From contig NZ_MSCJ01000003.1 in the NCBI RefSeq assembly GCF_002954615.1, positions 1,426,001 to 1,490,000 on the forward strand: 64,000 nucleotides of DNA. Reading direction: 5' to 3'. Of the stretch, positions 55,279 to 64,000 are shown piece by piece. This DNA is from Photobacterium angustum. Lineage in GTDB: Bacteria > Pseudomonadota > Gammaproteobacteria > Enterobacterales > Vibrionaceae. The position numbers were made by a program, and so were the translations under genes. Each line of letters starts with the position of its first letter. The first letter of the stretch is position 1. The notes below the pieces were generated by a model. The model was not told where the DNA came from. It did not search any database and saw only the letters and a program-made list of their open reading frames with translations.

Positions 55279-55761
55279 TTACTGCTCCTTGTAAGATTGC
55301 AATGATTGTTGAAAAGCAGTACACGTTCGCATTGCCAATTGATCGGCCGCTTCATTATTAACAGGCTTTGGTGTGTCTTGTTTTTCCAGTGCTTGATGAG
55401 TTAATGCGGCACTATTTTGAACATCATTAAATCCTTGGTTAGGATTTAACTGTTTCATCAACATTTCTTTAATGCCTGTTTGCTGTTGTTTCGCCATTTC
55501 AATTGCCAACTGACCATCATAAAAATCGCGATAGACACTCTGTTGTTTGCTGGAAAATGGATTATCTTCATCAGCCAAGACATCACTACTACTTCGCATT
55601 TGGCGTAAAACCATTTGTAAAAACATCGCTTCAAATTGCCCAGCAACCACTTCTAAACCTTGCTCATCAGATAGCGAATGTTTGATTTGCTGCAAACCAT
55701 TATTATCATGGTATAGAACATTATTTTTGTTAATTGTGCTGATATTGTCGTCGATCTTCAT
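55279..55761 (-). CDS. flgJ: Rod-binding protein FlgJ, short lateral form
   Basis: 160 aa. Only the rod-cap domain: EVVAGQFEAMFLQMVLRQMR, NPFSSKQQSVYRDFYDGQLA. The C-terminal muramidase domain found in polar FlgJ (total ~310 aa) is absent, as known for lateral systems. Peptidoglycan must be opened by another enzyme, not visible here. Confidence 0.9.
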   Translation of the reverse strand: MKIDDNISTINKNNVLYHDNNGLQQIKHSLSDEQGLEVVAGQFEAMFLQMVLRQMRSSSDVLADEDNPFSSKQQSVYRDFYDGQLAIEMAKQQQTGIKEMLMKQLNPNQGFNDVQNSAALTHQALEKQDTPKPVNNEAADQLAMRTCTAFQQSLQSYKEQ

Positions 55762-55770
55762 CTAACTCTC

Positions 55771-56892
55771 CTAAATCACTACCAGCTCTGCATTCAATGC
55801 GCCTGCTTCATGTAGCGCCTGCAAAATAGACATAAGATCATCAGGTGACGCACCTAAACTGTTCACGGCATTTACGATAGTATTAAGCTCAGTCCCTTCA
55901 GGCCAAATATACATTTGTGCCTCATCTTGGTTGATATCAACTTTAGAATTATTAACTCGCTCTGTTGTGCCTTGACTAAAGGCATTGGGCTGGCTGATTT
56001 GATCACTTTCTGAAATCGTCACTGTAAGATTACCGTGGCTCACAGCCGCTTCACTAACACGGACATTTTTGCCAACCACAACCGTTCCTGTTCTCGCATT
56101 AAATACCACCCGCGCAGCTTTTCTCCCTGTCATCACTTTTAAGTCTTCCAACATCGACATAAAAGTCACCCGCTGTTGTAAGTCTTGTGGCGCGCGCATT
56201 TCCACTCGACCTTTACTGATCGCAGTCGCCACTTTTGGGCCGAAAGTCGCGTTTATTGCACGGGAAATATTTTTCGCTGTAGTAAAGCTCGGTTGGCGTA
56301 AATTTAACGTGACAATGCTGCTGTTATTAAAGTCTGTCGGTATTTCTCGCTCTAACGTTGCACCATTAGGAATGCGTCCTGTTGTGGGTGTATTGACCGT
56401 GATTTTTGAGCCACTTTGCCCTTCTGCTTTTACCCCTCCAACAACAACATTCCCCTGTGCAACAGCATAAACTTCACCATCGATACCTCTAAGTGGCGTC
56501 AATAATAAAGTACCGCCACGTAGGCTTTTTGCATCACCAATAGATGAAACAACAACATTGAGCTCTTGGCCAGGTCCCGCCATCGCTTCAACGGTAGCCG
56601 TCACACTCACTGAAGCGACATTTTTAAGCTTTGGATCGATCCTATCGCCAATTTGTACCCCAAATTGACGCAGCATATTGGTGATAGACTGGCTGGTAAA
56701 TTTCACTTGATTTCGATCTCCTGAGCCATCAAGACCAACCACCAAACCATAACCCACCAGCTGATTTGAGCGTATGCCTTGCACATCCACTAAATCCATC
56801 ATAGGTACTGCTGTTTTAGCGCTAACGTTAAGCGGCATCCAACCAAACGTCACACACAAAAAAGAAAGGATAAAATAAACCATTTTTTTCAT
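55771..56892 (-). CDS. flgI: Flagellar P-ring protein FlgI
   Basis: 373 aa from the ATG overlapping the flgH stop (TAATG at 56892). Signal peptide to ~residue 25. [20 protein letters not shown] and [20 protein letters not shown] are diagnostic. Periplasmic ring around the rod. Confidence 0.95.
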   Translation of the reverse strand: MKKMVYFILSFLCVTFGWMPLNVSAKTAVPMMDLVDVQGIRSNQLVGYGLVVGLDGSGDRNQVKFTSQSITNMLRQFGVQIGDRIDPKLKNVASVSVTATVEAMAGPGQELNVVVSSIGDAKSLRGGTLLLTPLRGIDGEVYAVAQGNVVVGGVKAEGQSGSKITVNTPTTGRIPNGATLEREIPTDFNNSSIVTLNLRQPSFTTAKNISRAINATFGPKVATAISKGRVEMRAPQDLQQRVTFMSMLEDLKVMTGRKAARVVFNARTGTVVVGKNVRVSEAAVSHGNLTVTISESDQISQPNAFSQGTTERVNNSKVDINQDEAQMYIWPEGTELNTIVNAVNSLGASPDDLMSILQALHEAGALNAELVVI

Positions 56893-57566
56893 TAGAAAGG
56901 CATCCATGGGCTAGTGAAAAATTGTGTTAACCAGCCTGCAGCATTGCTATCAGCCAGTGCGCCTCTGCCAGAATAAGTGATCCTCGCATCACCAATACGT
57001 TGAGAAGACACTTGGTTATGACGATTAACATCATCAACCCGAACCACGCCCGTTAAGCGTATGTATTCATCCCCTTGATTAAGTCGGATCCACTTTTCAC
57101 CTCTAATCATCAGCACACCATTTGGTAATACTTTATGTACAGTGACAGTAATTGCCCCTTGAAGCTTATTGCCTTGAGTGCTGGCAGCAGTGCCATCAAA
57201 ACCTCGATCACCGCTAACACTGGCTGAGAGATCATCAAAGGTTTTATTACCTAATGTCGGCGCTGCAAATTCAATTGAAGAGGATTTACCAAACTTGGTA
57301 TTGGCTTTTTTGCTTGACTGCGTTTGCTCATCCAACTCTACCGTTAATACATCGCCGACCCGATAGGCACGGCGATCTTGAAACAAGGTCATCGAATAAT
57401 TATGGCGATACAAGCTGCCATGCTTGGCTTCAGGTAAGCTGTAATCAAGATCCGGTGGCGCAAATGCAGCATCATTAGGTTCAGGCGGAATAAATTCTTC
57501 ACGCACTGCACAACCTGATACAAAAGCGAGAAAACATAGCAGCATTAAAAGCGTCTTCATCCTCAC
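56892..57566 (-). CDS. flgH: Flagellar L-ring lipoprotein FlgH
   Basis: 224 aa with a lipobox FVSGC at residue ~19. [40 protein letters not shown] and [20 protein letters not shown] are the FlgH core. Outer-membrane bushing of the basal body. Confidence 0.95.
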   Translation of the reverse strand: MRMKTLLMLLCFLAFVSGCAVREEFIPPEPNDAAFAPPDLDYSLPEAKHGSLYRHNYSMTLFQDRRAYRVGDVLTVELDEQTQSSKKANTKFGKSSSIEFAAPTLGNKTFDDLSASVSGDRGFDGTAASTQGNKLQGAITVTVHKVLPNGVLMIRGEKWIRLNQGDEYIRLTGVVRVDDVNRHNQVSSQRIGDARITYSGRGALADSNAAGWLTQFFTSPWMPF

Positions 57567-57569
57567 TCC

Positions 57570-58355
57570 CTATACGGCTTGAGCGACAAATTTCAGCATG
57601 TCATCAGCAGCAGACACTACTTTGGCATTCATTTCATAAGCGCGTTGAGTGGTGATCATATCAACCATTTCTTCAACCACTTGCACGTTCGAACCTTCTA
57701 GCGCCCCTTGTTTCAAACTACCTGCGCCATCAGTTCCTGCAATCATCTCTTGCGGCTGACCACTGGCTTGTGTTTCTTTATAAAGGTTACCGCCAACCGC
57801 TTCTAAGCCTGCTGGATTAATAAATTTCGCTAAGGTAATTTGTCCCAACTCTTGCGGCTGAGGATCCCCTGCAAGCGTCGCCGTGACAATGCCATCAACG
57901 CCAATAGATATCGTATTCGCTTCTTCAGGTATTTGAATTTGCGGTTGAAGTGGCAGACCTTGTCCGTTCACCATTAAGCCTTCAGAATTAACGTGAAACT
58001 GTCCATTACGGCTAAACATCACTTCACCATCGGAATTTTCTATTTGGAAAAAGCCCGATCCCATTACAGCAAGATCCAACTGTTGTTGGGTATTTTGTGA
58101 ATTCCCTTGCGTAAACACTTTTTGTGTACCGACTACACGCACACCACTACCAAGCTGAACTCCACTCGGTAATTGATTTAACTGATCAACTTGTGCGCCT
58201 GGTTGACGTTGAATGCTGTAAAATAAATCTTCAAAAACAACACGATCACGCTTAAAACCTACCGTATTAACATTGGCAAGATTGTTGGAAATCGCAGTCA
58301 TTTTTGTATCTTGTGCTGCCATTCCTGTTTTACTGACCCAAAGTGCTGAATGCAT
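57570..58355 (-). CDS. flgG: Distal rod protein FlgG
   Basis: 261 aa. SALWVSKTGMAAQDTKMTAI, SNNLANVNTVGFKRDRVVFE and the C-terminal VQVVEEMVDMITTQRAYEMN. AAGGAG upstream of the ATG. Distal rod through the L and P rings. Confidence 0.96.
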   Translation of the reverse strand: MHSALWVSKTGMAAQDTKMTAISNNLANVNTVGFKRDRVVFEDLFYSIQRQPGAQVDQLNQLPSGVQLGSGVRVVGTQKVFTQGNSQNTQQQLDLAVMGSGFFQIENSDGEVMFSRNGQFHVNSEGLMVNGQGLPLQPQIQIPEEANTISIGVDGIVTATLAGDPQPQELGQITLAKFINPAGLEAVGGNLYKETQASGQPQEMIAGTDGAGSLKQGALEGSNVQVVEEMVDMITTQRAYEMNAKVVSAADDMLKFVAQAV

Positions 58356-58390
58356 GATGACTCTCCTTGTAGTTATTGCGTCCTACGTGA

Positions 58391-59122
58391 TTAACGTGGG
58401 TTCATTAAGCGGGTTCCAGCTTGTGCTAATGTTTCTGCGGTTTTCATCATTCGCACTTGCATTTCAAAGTTACGAGTTAACGACATCACACTGACGAGCT
58501 CATTAATTGCCGACACATTACTGCCTTCTAAATGCCCAGCCGTCATCGCTACACTCGGGTCTTGAGCAAAGACTTGATCATTCACTGGATGTAACAAGCC
58601 ATCACTTTGTTTTTGCAGTTGATTAAAGTCCGGATTAACCAACTTTAATTGTCCGACTTCAAGCTTGGCACCACCGCCAGGAGGTACCACAGTCACCACA
58701 CCCTTATCACTGATTTCCACATCTTGATGTTCTGGTAGCACTAAGGCTTCCCCTTCAGACATCAATGGAAAACCGTTAACTCGCATCATGCCTTGATCAT
58801 CAACACGAATGTTGCCAGCACGGGTATAGGCTTCATTACCAGCGACTGTTTGTACGGTAAAAAAACCATCGCCATTAATTGCAATATCCAGTGCGCGCCC
58901 TGTTTTGATTACATCCCCTGCATCAAAACGTGTCGCTGCTGAATTAGTCACAACCATAGTGCGACCATCAAATCCCGCGCCCTGTAACGGGATGCTTTTC
59001 ACCCGCTCCATATCCGCACGAAAACCTGCTGTGTCAGCATTTGATAAGTTATTTGAACGCACGTGCTGGGCTTTCATCACTCGGCTTGCGCCACTGGTTG
59101 CGGTATATAAAAAACTATCCAT
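58391..59122 (-). CDS. flgF: Proximal rod protein FlgF
   Basis: 243 aa. FLYTATSGASRVMKAQHVRS, NNLSNADTAGFRADMERVKS and a C-terminal GSNVSAINELVSVMSLTRNF. Rod protein between FlgC and FlgG. Confidence 0.94.
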   Translation of the reverse strand: MDSFLYTATSGASRVMKAQHVRSNNLSNADTAGFRADMERVKSIPLQGAGFDGRTMVVTNSAATRFDAGDVIKTGRALDIAINGDGFFTVQTVAGNEAYTRAGNIRVDDQGMMRVNGFPLMSEGEALVLPEHQDVEISDKGVVTVVPPGGGAKLEVGQLKLVNPDFNQLQKQSDGLLHPVNDQVFAQDPSVAMTAGHLEGSNVSAINELVSVMSLTRNFEMQVRMMKTAETLAQAGTRLMNPR

Positions 59123-59134
59123 AACAGCCTCTCA

Positions 59135-60331
59135 CTACACCGCGTTAAAGAGTGATTGAGTTAATTTATCTGACGTCGAAATAGTTTTAGCATTCGCTTG
59201 ATAGTTGCGCTGAGCGGTCATTAGACTTACCAGTTCGCTAGTAAGATCAACATTTGAGCCTTCTAAAGCGCCAGCAACTAATCCACCTAAGGTCCCCGTA
59301 CTTGGCGCACCATTAACAGGAGCACCCGAGCTGAAACTTTGGATCCAAGAAGTACCATTGGTTTTTACCAATCCTTGAGGGTTAGCAAAATCAGCCAGCA
59401 TCACTTGACCTTGTAACTGAGATTGCCCATTAGTGTAAGTGGCAAACACCATCCCGTTATCTTCAACACGCACACCAGCAAGTTCACCCGAGGTATAGCC
59501 ATTCGGCGCATTGGTACTCACGCCAAAATCCGCACCAAACTGGGTTGTGCCTGCAATATCAATATTTATATCCGCCGCATCCGCACCTGCAGGGTTGAAA
59601 TTCACAGCGAAAGGAGTCGTTGGTGATTGCAATGTACCGTCGGTATTGAAAACAACATTTTGGGTTTGCGTCGGGGTCGCCGCACCATCAACGACCACAT
59701 TCACCTGCCACTCATTGGCATTGGTTTTTGTGAAATACTGTGTAACGGTGTGGGGGTTGCCTAAAGAATCATAAACTTTAGAGGTATAAGACGAGTTAAA
59801 GCTGTCAGTCGCATTAGGATCGAAAGGATTAATAGCAGGATCAATCACACTAGAACGGGCATCTAAGTTAGCCACAAAAGCAAGCTCATCTGTCGCTTTT
59901 GCCGGCAGTGAAGCGGTAGTGATTTTTAAATTCCCTACCGCGCCTGCTTGTAAATTGTTATTCGCATCAACGGTATAGCCTTGAAGTTTGGCACCATTAT
60001 TACTAACAATGTTGTTATCTTTATCAGAACCAAACACACCTGATCGGGTATATAAGGTTTGCCCAGTATGATCTTTAGTAACAAAAAATCCGCTTCCCGA
60101 AATCGCCAAATCTAACGGTCGACCGGTCCCGGTAATTGAACCTGTTTTATCAAAATTCTGCGAAATAGCTGCTACTTCAACCCCTCCTGCTTGCATACCA
60201 TTGTATACCGCTGAAAATTCAGTACGTGACTCCTTAAAGCCCGAGGTAGAAACATTGGCAATATTATTACTAATAGTATTTAACTGAACATTGGTTGCGT
60301 CTAATCCACTTAATGCGATATCAAAACTCAT
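59135..60331 (-). CDS. flgE: Hook protein FlgE
   Basis: 398 aa. SFDIALSGLDATNVQLNTIS, NNIANVSTSGFKESRTEFSA and the C-terminal LEGSNVDLTSELVSLMTAQR. Short hook variant compared with polar FlgE (~440 aa). Builds the lateral hook under FlgD and FliK. Confidence 0.96.
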   Translation of the reverse strand: MSFDIALSGLDATNVQLNTISNNIANVSTSGFKESRTEFSAVYNGMQAGGVEVAAISQNFDKTGSITGTGRPLDLAISGSGFFVTKDHTGQTLYTRSGVFGSDKDNNIVSNNGAKLQGYTVDANNNLQAGAVGNLKITTASLPAKATDELAFVANLDARSSVIDPAINPFDPNATDSFNSSYTSKVYDSLGNPHTVTQYFTKTNANEWQVNVVVDGAATPTQTQNVVFNTDGTLQSPTTPFAVNFNPAGADAADINIDIAGTTQFGADFGVSTNAPNGYTSGELAGVRVEDNGMVFATYTNGQSQLQGQVMLADFANPQGLVKTNGTSWIQSFSSGAPVNGAPSTGTLGGLVAGALEGSNVDLTSELVSLMTAQRNYQANAKTISTSDKLTQSLFNAV

Positions 60332-60401
60332 AACTTCCTCTTTTCTTCATTCCTTGATTACTTTCGTTCACGGTTTAAACCAAGCGAAAGCTTAAATAGA
60401 T

Positions 60402-61079
60402 TTACTCGCCAAACTGGCTAATTTGATAAAACGGTACTCGACCAATACCTTCAACATTTACCAACGCGGCACCACCATTAGAGGGCACACGAACCTGTGA
60501 CACTTCTCCTGCAAGCAAAACACTGGGTTGTGGTAAATCTTTCGCGACCTCAACACTGATCTGGTATTGCCCTTTAGCCAAACCCAATGCGTTAGGATCA
60601 ATCGTAAATTCCACTTCACCTTTATTTTTAGGGCCTAACGGCATGGTTTTCTTGTTACCAACAAGATCAGTTAGAACAATCGAGACGGTGCTCGATGCAT
60701 GATCTAATTCAATTCGCCCTTGCTGCTTAGCATCCGTTAATTCAACCTCACTGCCTTCAACATACACGGTTTGCCCTACTAACCCAGCCGTTGACAGAAC
60801 TTGCATGTTATCCAGTAAAACCATGCTGTTTTGCATCAACTTCGCCATGTTCTCAGTACTTTCAACCTGAGAAAATTGTGCTAATTGCCCGACGTATTCA
60901 GTACCATCAAGCGGATTTAACGGATCTTGGTTTTGAATTTGAGCCACCATTAAATTAATGAATTCATTTTTTAATGAGTTAGCATCGTTAGCATTATTCG
61001 GGTTACCCGCGACAGCCATATTGGTCGACTCAATCGCAGGCACATCGGTACTCAGTGCGTTAAATTGTGCAATGGTCAT
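60402..61079 (-). CDS. flgD: Hook cap protein FlgD
   Basis: 225 aa. LKNEFINLMVAQIQNQDPLN, PLDGTEYVGQLAQFSQVEST and the C-terminal SVEVAKDLPQPSVLLAGEVS. Hook scaffold; start overlaps the flgC stop (TGATG). Confidence 0.95.
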   Translation of the reverse strand: MTIAQFNALSTDVPAIESTNMAVAGNPNNANDANSLKNEFINLMVAQIQNQDPLNPLDGTEYVGQLAQFSQVESTENMAKLMQNSMVLLDNMQVLSTAGLVGQTVYVEGSEVELTDAKQQGRIELDHASSTVSIVLTDLVGNKKTMPLGPKNKGEVEFTIDPNALGLAKGQYQISVEVAKDLPQPSVLLAGEVSQVRVPSNGGAALVNVEGIGRVPFYQISQFGE

Positions 61080-61513
61080 CAGTTACCCTCACCTAAACGA
61101 AGCAACCCTTGCTGCATGCTTTTCACATTACTCAACACTTCAACATTGGTTTCAAAACTGCGAGTTGCTGACATCATGTCTGCCATTTCTGCGACTACAT
61201 CTATATCAGGGTAATAGACATATCCCTCTTCATTGGCCAGTGGGTTACTCGGCTCAAAGCGTTTTTCAGCCTCTCCAGCATGTTGAACCACATCCATAAT
61301 GCGTACTTCAGCACTCGGATAGTCTGCTTGATCTCCAGTTAATTGAGTTTTGTTGTAAACTGTGGCGAATACAGGTTTTAAAGCCTTGTAAGCATCGTTG
61401 GGATTGGCTGCGACTGCATCGGCATTCGCTAAATTACTTGCGACAGTATTTAAACGTATGGTTTGCGCATTCATTGCGGAACCCGCAATGGAATAAATAT
61501 CAGTAAATGCCAT
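61079..61513 (-). CDS. flgC: Proximal rod protein FlgC
   Basis: 144 aa. IAGSAMNAQTIRLNTVASNL, then ANADAVA, and the C-terminal DVVAEMADMMSATRSFETNV. Rod protein next to FlgB. Confidence 0.95.
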   Translation of the reverse strand: MAFTDIYSIAGSAMNAQTIRLNTVASNLANADAVAANPNDAYKALKPVFATVYNKTQLTGDQADYPSAEVRIMDVVQHAGEAEKRFEPSNPLANEEGYVYYPDIDVVAEMADMMSATRSFETNVEVLSNVKSMQQGLLRLGEGN

Positions 61514-61515
61514 TA

Positions 61516-61878
61516 TTAACGTCCTTTAATCACGGCAGCTAAACCCTTAAATTTCATATTCATAAACGTTAAGCTGCTCTGAAAATCCATGTTATTTTTA
61601 GTAAACTTCGCCTGTTCAACACTGAGCTCCACCGTGTTGCCATCTTTCGAATTTTGGTAAGGCACAGCGTAACCATCAGACACCACCAATTGGGTCGGTG
61701 ATTTTTGTACTTTTCCAACCTCTATTTGACTTACAATGGCATCAAAGCGAATATCTTTTGCTAGGTATCCAGGGGTATCGACATTTGCTAAATTACTGGC
61801 AAGCACCTTGGCTCTTTGCACCCGAAAGTCGAGCGTTTGAGGATGAACACCGAGTGCATTTTCAAAACTTATTGCCAT
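61516..61878 (-). CDS. flgB: Proximal rod protein FlgB
   Basis: 120 aa from the ATG at 61878 with AAGGAG seven bases upstream; the longer frame to 62085 runs into the flgA gene region. SFENALGVHPQTLDFRVQRA and KVLASNLANVDTPGYLAKDI. First gene of the flgBCDEFGHIJKL operon. Confidence 0.94.
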   Translation of the reverse strand: MAISFENALGVHPQTLDFRVQRAKVLASNLANVDTPGYLAKDIRFDAIVSQIEVGKVQKSPTQLVVSDGYAVPYQNSKDGNTVELSVEQAKFTKNNMDFQSSLTFMNMKFKGLAAVIKGR

Positions 61879-61927
61879 TAACCACTCCTTAGACAGTACA
61901 ACCAAGATTGCAATAGAGTGTATTAAT

Positions 61928-61942
61928 CCAAAATACGTGCCA
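61928..61942 (-). promoter_or_regulatory. Candidate sigma-54 promoter of flgB
   Basis: The minus strand reads TGGCACGTATTTTGGA: a perfect -24 (TGGCACG) and a -12 of TTGG where TTGC is usual. About 50 bp before the flgB start. Fits LafK control. Confidence 0.6.
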
Positions 61943-62029
61943 TAAATATAAGCATTAATATTCAATAAGTTAAAACCACAACGGAACAGGAACTTCCCCC
62001 TCAGGGAAGCAGTACGGAAAGGAAAATCT

Positions 62030-62773
62030 GTGACTTTTTTACGCCTTACTTTATTACTTTGTTTACTGCTTTCTTGCTGGGCCAATGCTGAGCAACAAAA
62101 TCTGACGTCTCAAGCACAAAAACTCGATACCAACGCATTAACAGAAGAGCTAAAAGAAACAGTCAATAAAGAGATCCAGCAATATAGCAAGCGCCATCAT
62201 TGGTCGAACGGAGTCAGTAAAATTAAAGTACAACTGCCAGCTGCAGCAGCCTCATTACCTGTTTGTCCAACTACCTTCATGATTGCTAGCCAAGATAATC
62301 AACAACAGCCCATTGGACGCTTAAAAAAACAAATAACGTGTGAAAGCTCAACGGTGAACTGGCGACTAAATGCTACGGTTTACGTCCAATTAACACTTCC
62401 AGTAATAATTGCCCGCACGTTAATCCATCGCGACGAGGTTATTACGAGGGACATGCTAGATAGCCAAAATCTGCAGCTTAAAGTACCTAAGCACATCATC
62501 ACTGATGCGGATCAAGTGATAGGCTTACATACCATCCGTCAAATTCGCCAAGGGCAGCTGATTACTGAAAACTTGTTAAAAAAGCCGTTTCTTATTAATA
62601 AAGGGGAGCAAGTACTGATTGTCGCTAAGAAAGGTAAGTTTGAAGCATCAACCAAGGGAGTGGCTTTAGAACATGGAAAAATGCACGAACAAATAAAAGT
62701 GAAGAATACGGCGACTCAAAAAGTCATTCATGCTCGTGTTTTTGCGCAAGGAAAAGTAGAAACAATATTTTAA
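62030..62773 (+). CDS. flgA: P-ring assembly chaperone FlgA
   Basis: 247 aa from a GTG at 62030 with AAAGGA upstream. Signal peptide LLLCLLLSCWANA (residues ~5-20). The C-terminal SAF domain has RDMLDSQNLQLKVPKHIITD and VALEHGKMHEQIKVKNTATQ. Periplasmic chaperone for FlgI. Divergent from flgB. Normally leads into flgM-flgN, which are not found here. Confidence 0.93.
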   Translation: MTFLRLTLLLCLLLSCWANAEQQNLTSQAQKLDTNALTEELKETVNKEIQQYSKRHHWSNGVSKIKVQLPAAAASLPVCPTTFMIASQDNQQQPIGRLKKQITCESSTVNWRLNATVYVQLTLPVIIARTLIHRDEVITRDMLDSQNLQLKVPKHIITDADQVIGLHTIRQIRQGQLITENLLKKPFLINKGEQVLIVAKKGKFEASTKGVALEHGKMHEQIKVKNTATQKVIHARVFAQGKVETIF

Positions 62774-62909
62774 AAGCTGCAAAAGAAAATCCTAATATCT
62801 TGAGGTTTCAAGAAAACATGAAACGAAAAACCTTTTATCAAAATATCAGACCTATAGCCTCAAAGTTAATGGGTCTCACTTTGTCAAACAAGACCATCTT
62901 ACAACAAAA

Positions 62910-62935
62910 AAAGCTCTGACTTTCATCAGAGCTTT
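62910..62935 (-). terminator. Terminator between flgA and arsC
   Basis: AAAGCTCTGA-CTTTCA-TCAGAGCTTT, 10-bp stem. The run of A on the plus side makes a U-tract for the minus-strand ars genes. The stretch 62774-62980 has no credible gene. Confidence 0.85.
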
Positions 62936-62980
62936 AAACATGTCTATTTATACTTACTTAAGTTGTAGTGGCAAAAGCAA

Positions 62981-63400
62981 TTACAGTAGACGGTTTCCGT
63001 TGGCATCGATGATGACTTCACCATCTTCTTTAATTAGTGGTCCTTTCGGCCAGTTTTCTAGCACATCTAAGACCGCTTCACTAGGGCGACACAGTTTTAC
63101 ACCTTTTGCCGTACATACGATTGGGCGATTCACCAATACAGGGTGTTCTAGCATTGCTTCTAAAATCACGTCGTCTGATACGCTTTCATCTAATAAACCA
63201 AGCTCTTTAGCTGGCGACTTACTGGTACGTAATGCGGTACGTGGGGTTAAGTTTGCCGCTGCAAATAACGCTTGAAGCTGAGGTTTCGTCCACCCTTCTT
63301 GAATGTATTCAATCACTACAGGCTCATAGCCTGCATCTTGGATAATTTGCAGCACATTTCTTGAGGTACCGCATTCTGGATTATGGTGAATAACAACCAT
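62981..63400 (-). CDS. arsC: Arsenate reductase (glutaredoxin-dependent type)
   Basis: 139 aa from the ATG at 63400 (GGAGAG upstream). ArsC motif HHNPECGTSRNVLQII with the catalytic Cys at residue ~10, RTALRTSKSPAKELGL, and the conserved HPVLVNRPIVCTAKGVKLCR. Reduces arsenate to arsenite for export by Acr3 next door; start lies 4 bp after the acr3 stop. Confidence 0.93.
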   Translation of the reverse strand: MVVIHHNPECGTSRNVLQIIQDAGYEPVVIEYIQEGWTKPQLQALFAAANLTPRTALRTSKSPAKELGLLDESVSDDVILEAMLEHPVLVNRPIVCTAKGVKLCRPSEAVLDVLENWPKGPLIKEDGEVIIDANGNRLL

Positions 63401-63404
63401 GTTT

Positions 63405-64000
63405 TTACTCTCCGTGTACTTTTGAAATAGTGTTTGATGCAGTTTCGTTTTCATCAAACCAATGACGGGTTCGGTTAGCAAACCATACTAAAGACAACAT
63501 AACAGGTACTTCCACCAGCACGCCAACCACGGTGGCAAGAGCTGCACCTGAGTGTAAACCAAACAATGAAATTGCAACGGCTACCGCTAATTCAAAGAAG
63601 TTAGAGGTACCAATCATACAAGCGGGTGCTGCAATGTTATGGGCTAACTTCATGCGTTTTGCAGCCCAGTAAGCAATAGCAAAAATCGCATAGGTTTGAA
63701 TTAACAATGGAATCGCAATTAATACAATCGCTTCAGGGTTAGCGATAATTGTTTCAGCTTGGAAACCAAACAATAAAACCACTGTTGATAACAAACCAAT
63801 GATTGACCAAGGTTTTAGCTTGGCTAATAGGCTATCTAAACGAGAATGGTCGTTTGATTTATCTAACGCTTTACGAGTAATGGCACCCGCCACTAATGGG
63901 ATCACAACATAAAGTACTACTGATAACACTAGGGTATCCCAAGGCACAGTAATGTCTGTCACGCCTAGCAAGAATGCAGCAATTGGTGCGAAAGCAAAGA
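63405..64000 (-). CDS. acr3: Arsenite efflux transporter Acr3 (5' part outside window)
   Basis: The frame continues to the window edge without a start ([20 protein letters not shown] is inside the protein). It shows the ACR3 features [15 protein letters not shown] and, in the second half, [20 protein letters not shown] with the conserved Cys. About six helices visible of ten. Exports arsenite with the proton motive force; operon with arsC. Confidence 0.92.
   Translation of the reverse strand, partial: FAFAPIAAFLLGVTDITVPWDTLVLSVVLYVVIPLVAGAITRKALDKSNDHSRLDSLLAKLKPWSIIGLLSTVVLLFGFQAETIIANPEAIVLIAIPLLIQTYAIFAIAYWAAKRMKLAHNIAAPACMIGTSNFFELAVAVAISLFGLHSGAALATVVGVLVEVPVMLSLVWFANRTRHWFDENETASNTISKVHGE

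Noticed and set aside
62818..62919. 33-codon frame after flgA as a possible flgM or flgN remnant
   Set aside because: No similarity in sequence or size to either family, and its end runs into the terminator stem.
1..64000. CRISPR array, rRNA or tRNA genes
   Set aside because: No regularly spaced direct repeats and no tRNA/rRNA-like sequence found by reading.

Overview
The window looks like part of the chromosome of a marine gamma-proteobacterium of the Vibrionaceae, most likely Photobacterium or a close Vibrio relative. The evidence is an AT-rich background, VCR-like integron attC sites, and a complete lateral (H+-driven, swarming-type) flagellar system of the V. parahaemolyticus/Aeromonas kind. 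Genus is an inference; no rRNA or species marker is present.

Layout. (1) 1-1858: a secreted or lipoprotein type-B carboxylesterase, cut by the window edge. (2) 2151-8963: a glycerol-3-phosphate uptake and scavenging locus. ugpBAEC plus a HAD phosphatase lie on the minus strand, with a divergent glycerophosphodiester phosphodiesterase and a DeoR/GlpR-type regulator. A Pho-box-like site lies upstream of ugpB. (3) About 9.1-24 kb: an accessory region of mostly minus-strand, mostly single-gene units (phosphotransferase-like, GNAT, LysE, YbaK-like, GFA, DUF1801, a PIN-like nuclease, small membrane proteins). Many are separated by attC-like sites in one orientation, so this reads as a cassette array without an integrase in view (a CALIN-type array). 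It also holds two tyrosine-recombinase remnants and a ~390-bp diverged repeat placed immediately in front of two different cassette genes.

(4) 24.3-47.6 kb: lateral flagellar genes. fliJIHGFE-lafK-motY run on the minus strand. fliMNPQR-flhBA plus a degenerate EAL-domain gene run on the plus strand. Then come lafA (flagellin), a sigma-54-type promoter, and fliD-fliS-fliT-fliK-fliL-fliA(lafS)-lafT-lafU. (5) 47.6-51.9 kb: seven non-flagellar genes (small membrane proteins, a methyltransferase, a short-chain dehydrogenase, and an ArsR-type regulator divergent from a metal-efflux-type permease). (6) 51.9-62.8 kb: flgBCDEFGHIJKL and a flagellin-like C-terminal gene on the minus strand, with flgA divergent. 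The usual flgM and flgN partners are not here. (7) 62.9-64 kb: arsC and the 3' part of acr3 (arsenic resistance).

How it fits together. LafK plus sigma-54 probably drives the hook-basal-body and fliD operons. FliA/LafS (sigma-28) then drives lafA. LafT/LafU power the motor. The switch protein FliM lacks the canonical CheY-binding N-terminus, which fits motors that do not reverse. The regions most likely to hold undescribed biology are the cassette array, especially the PIN-like gene and the repeated leader, and the catalytically dead EAL-like protein at the end of the export operon.
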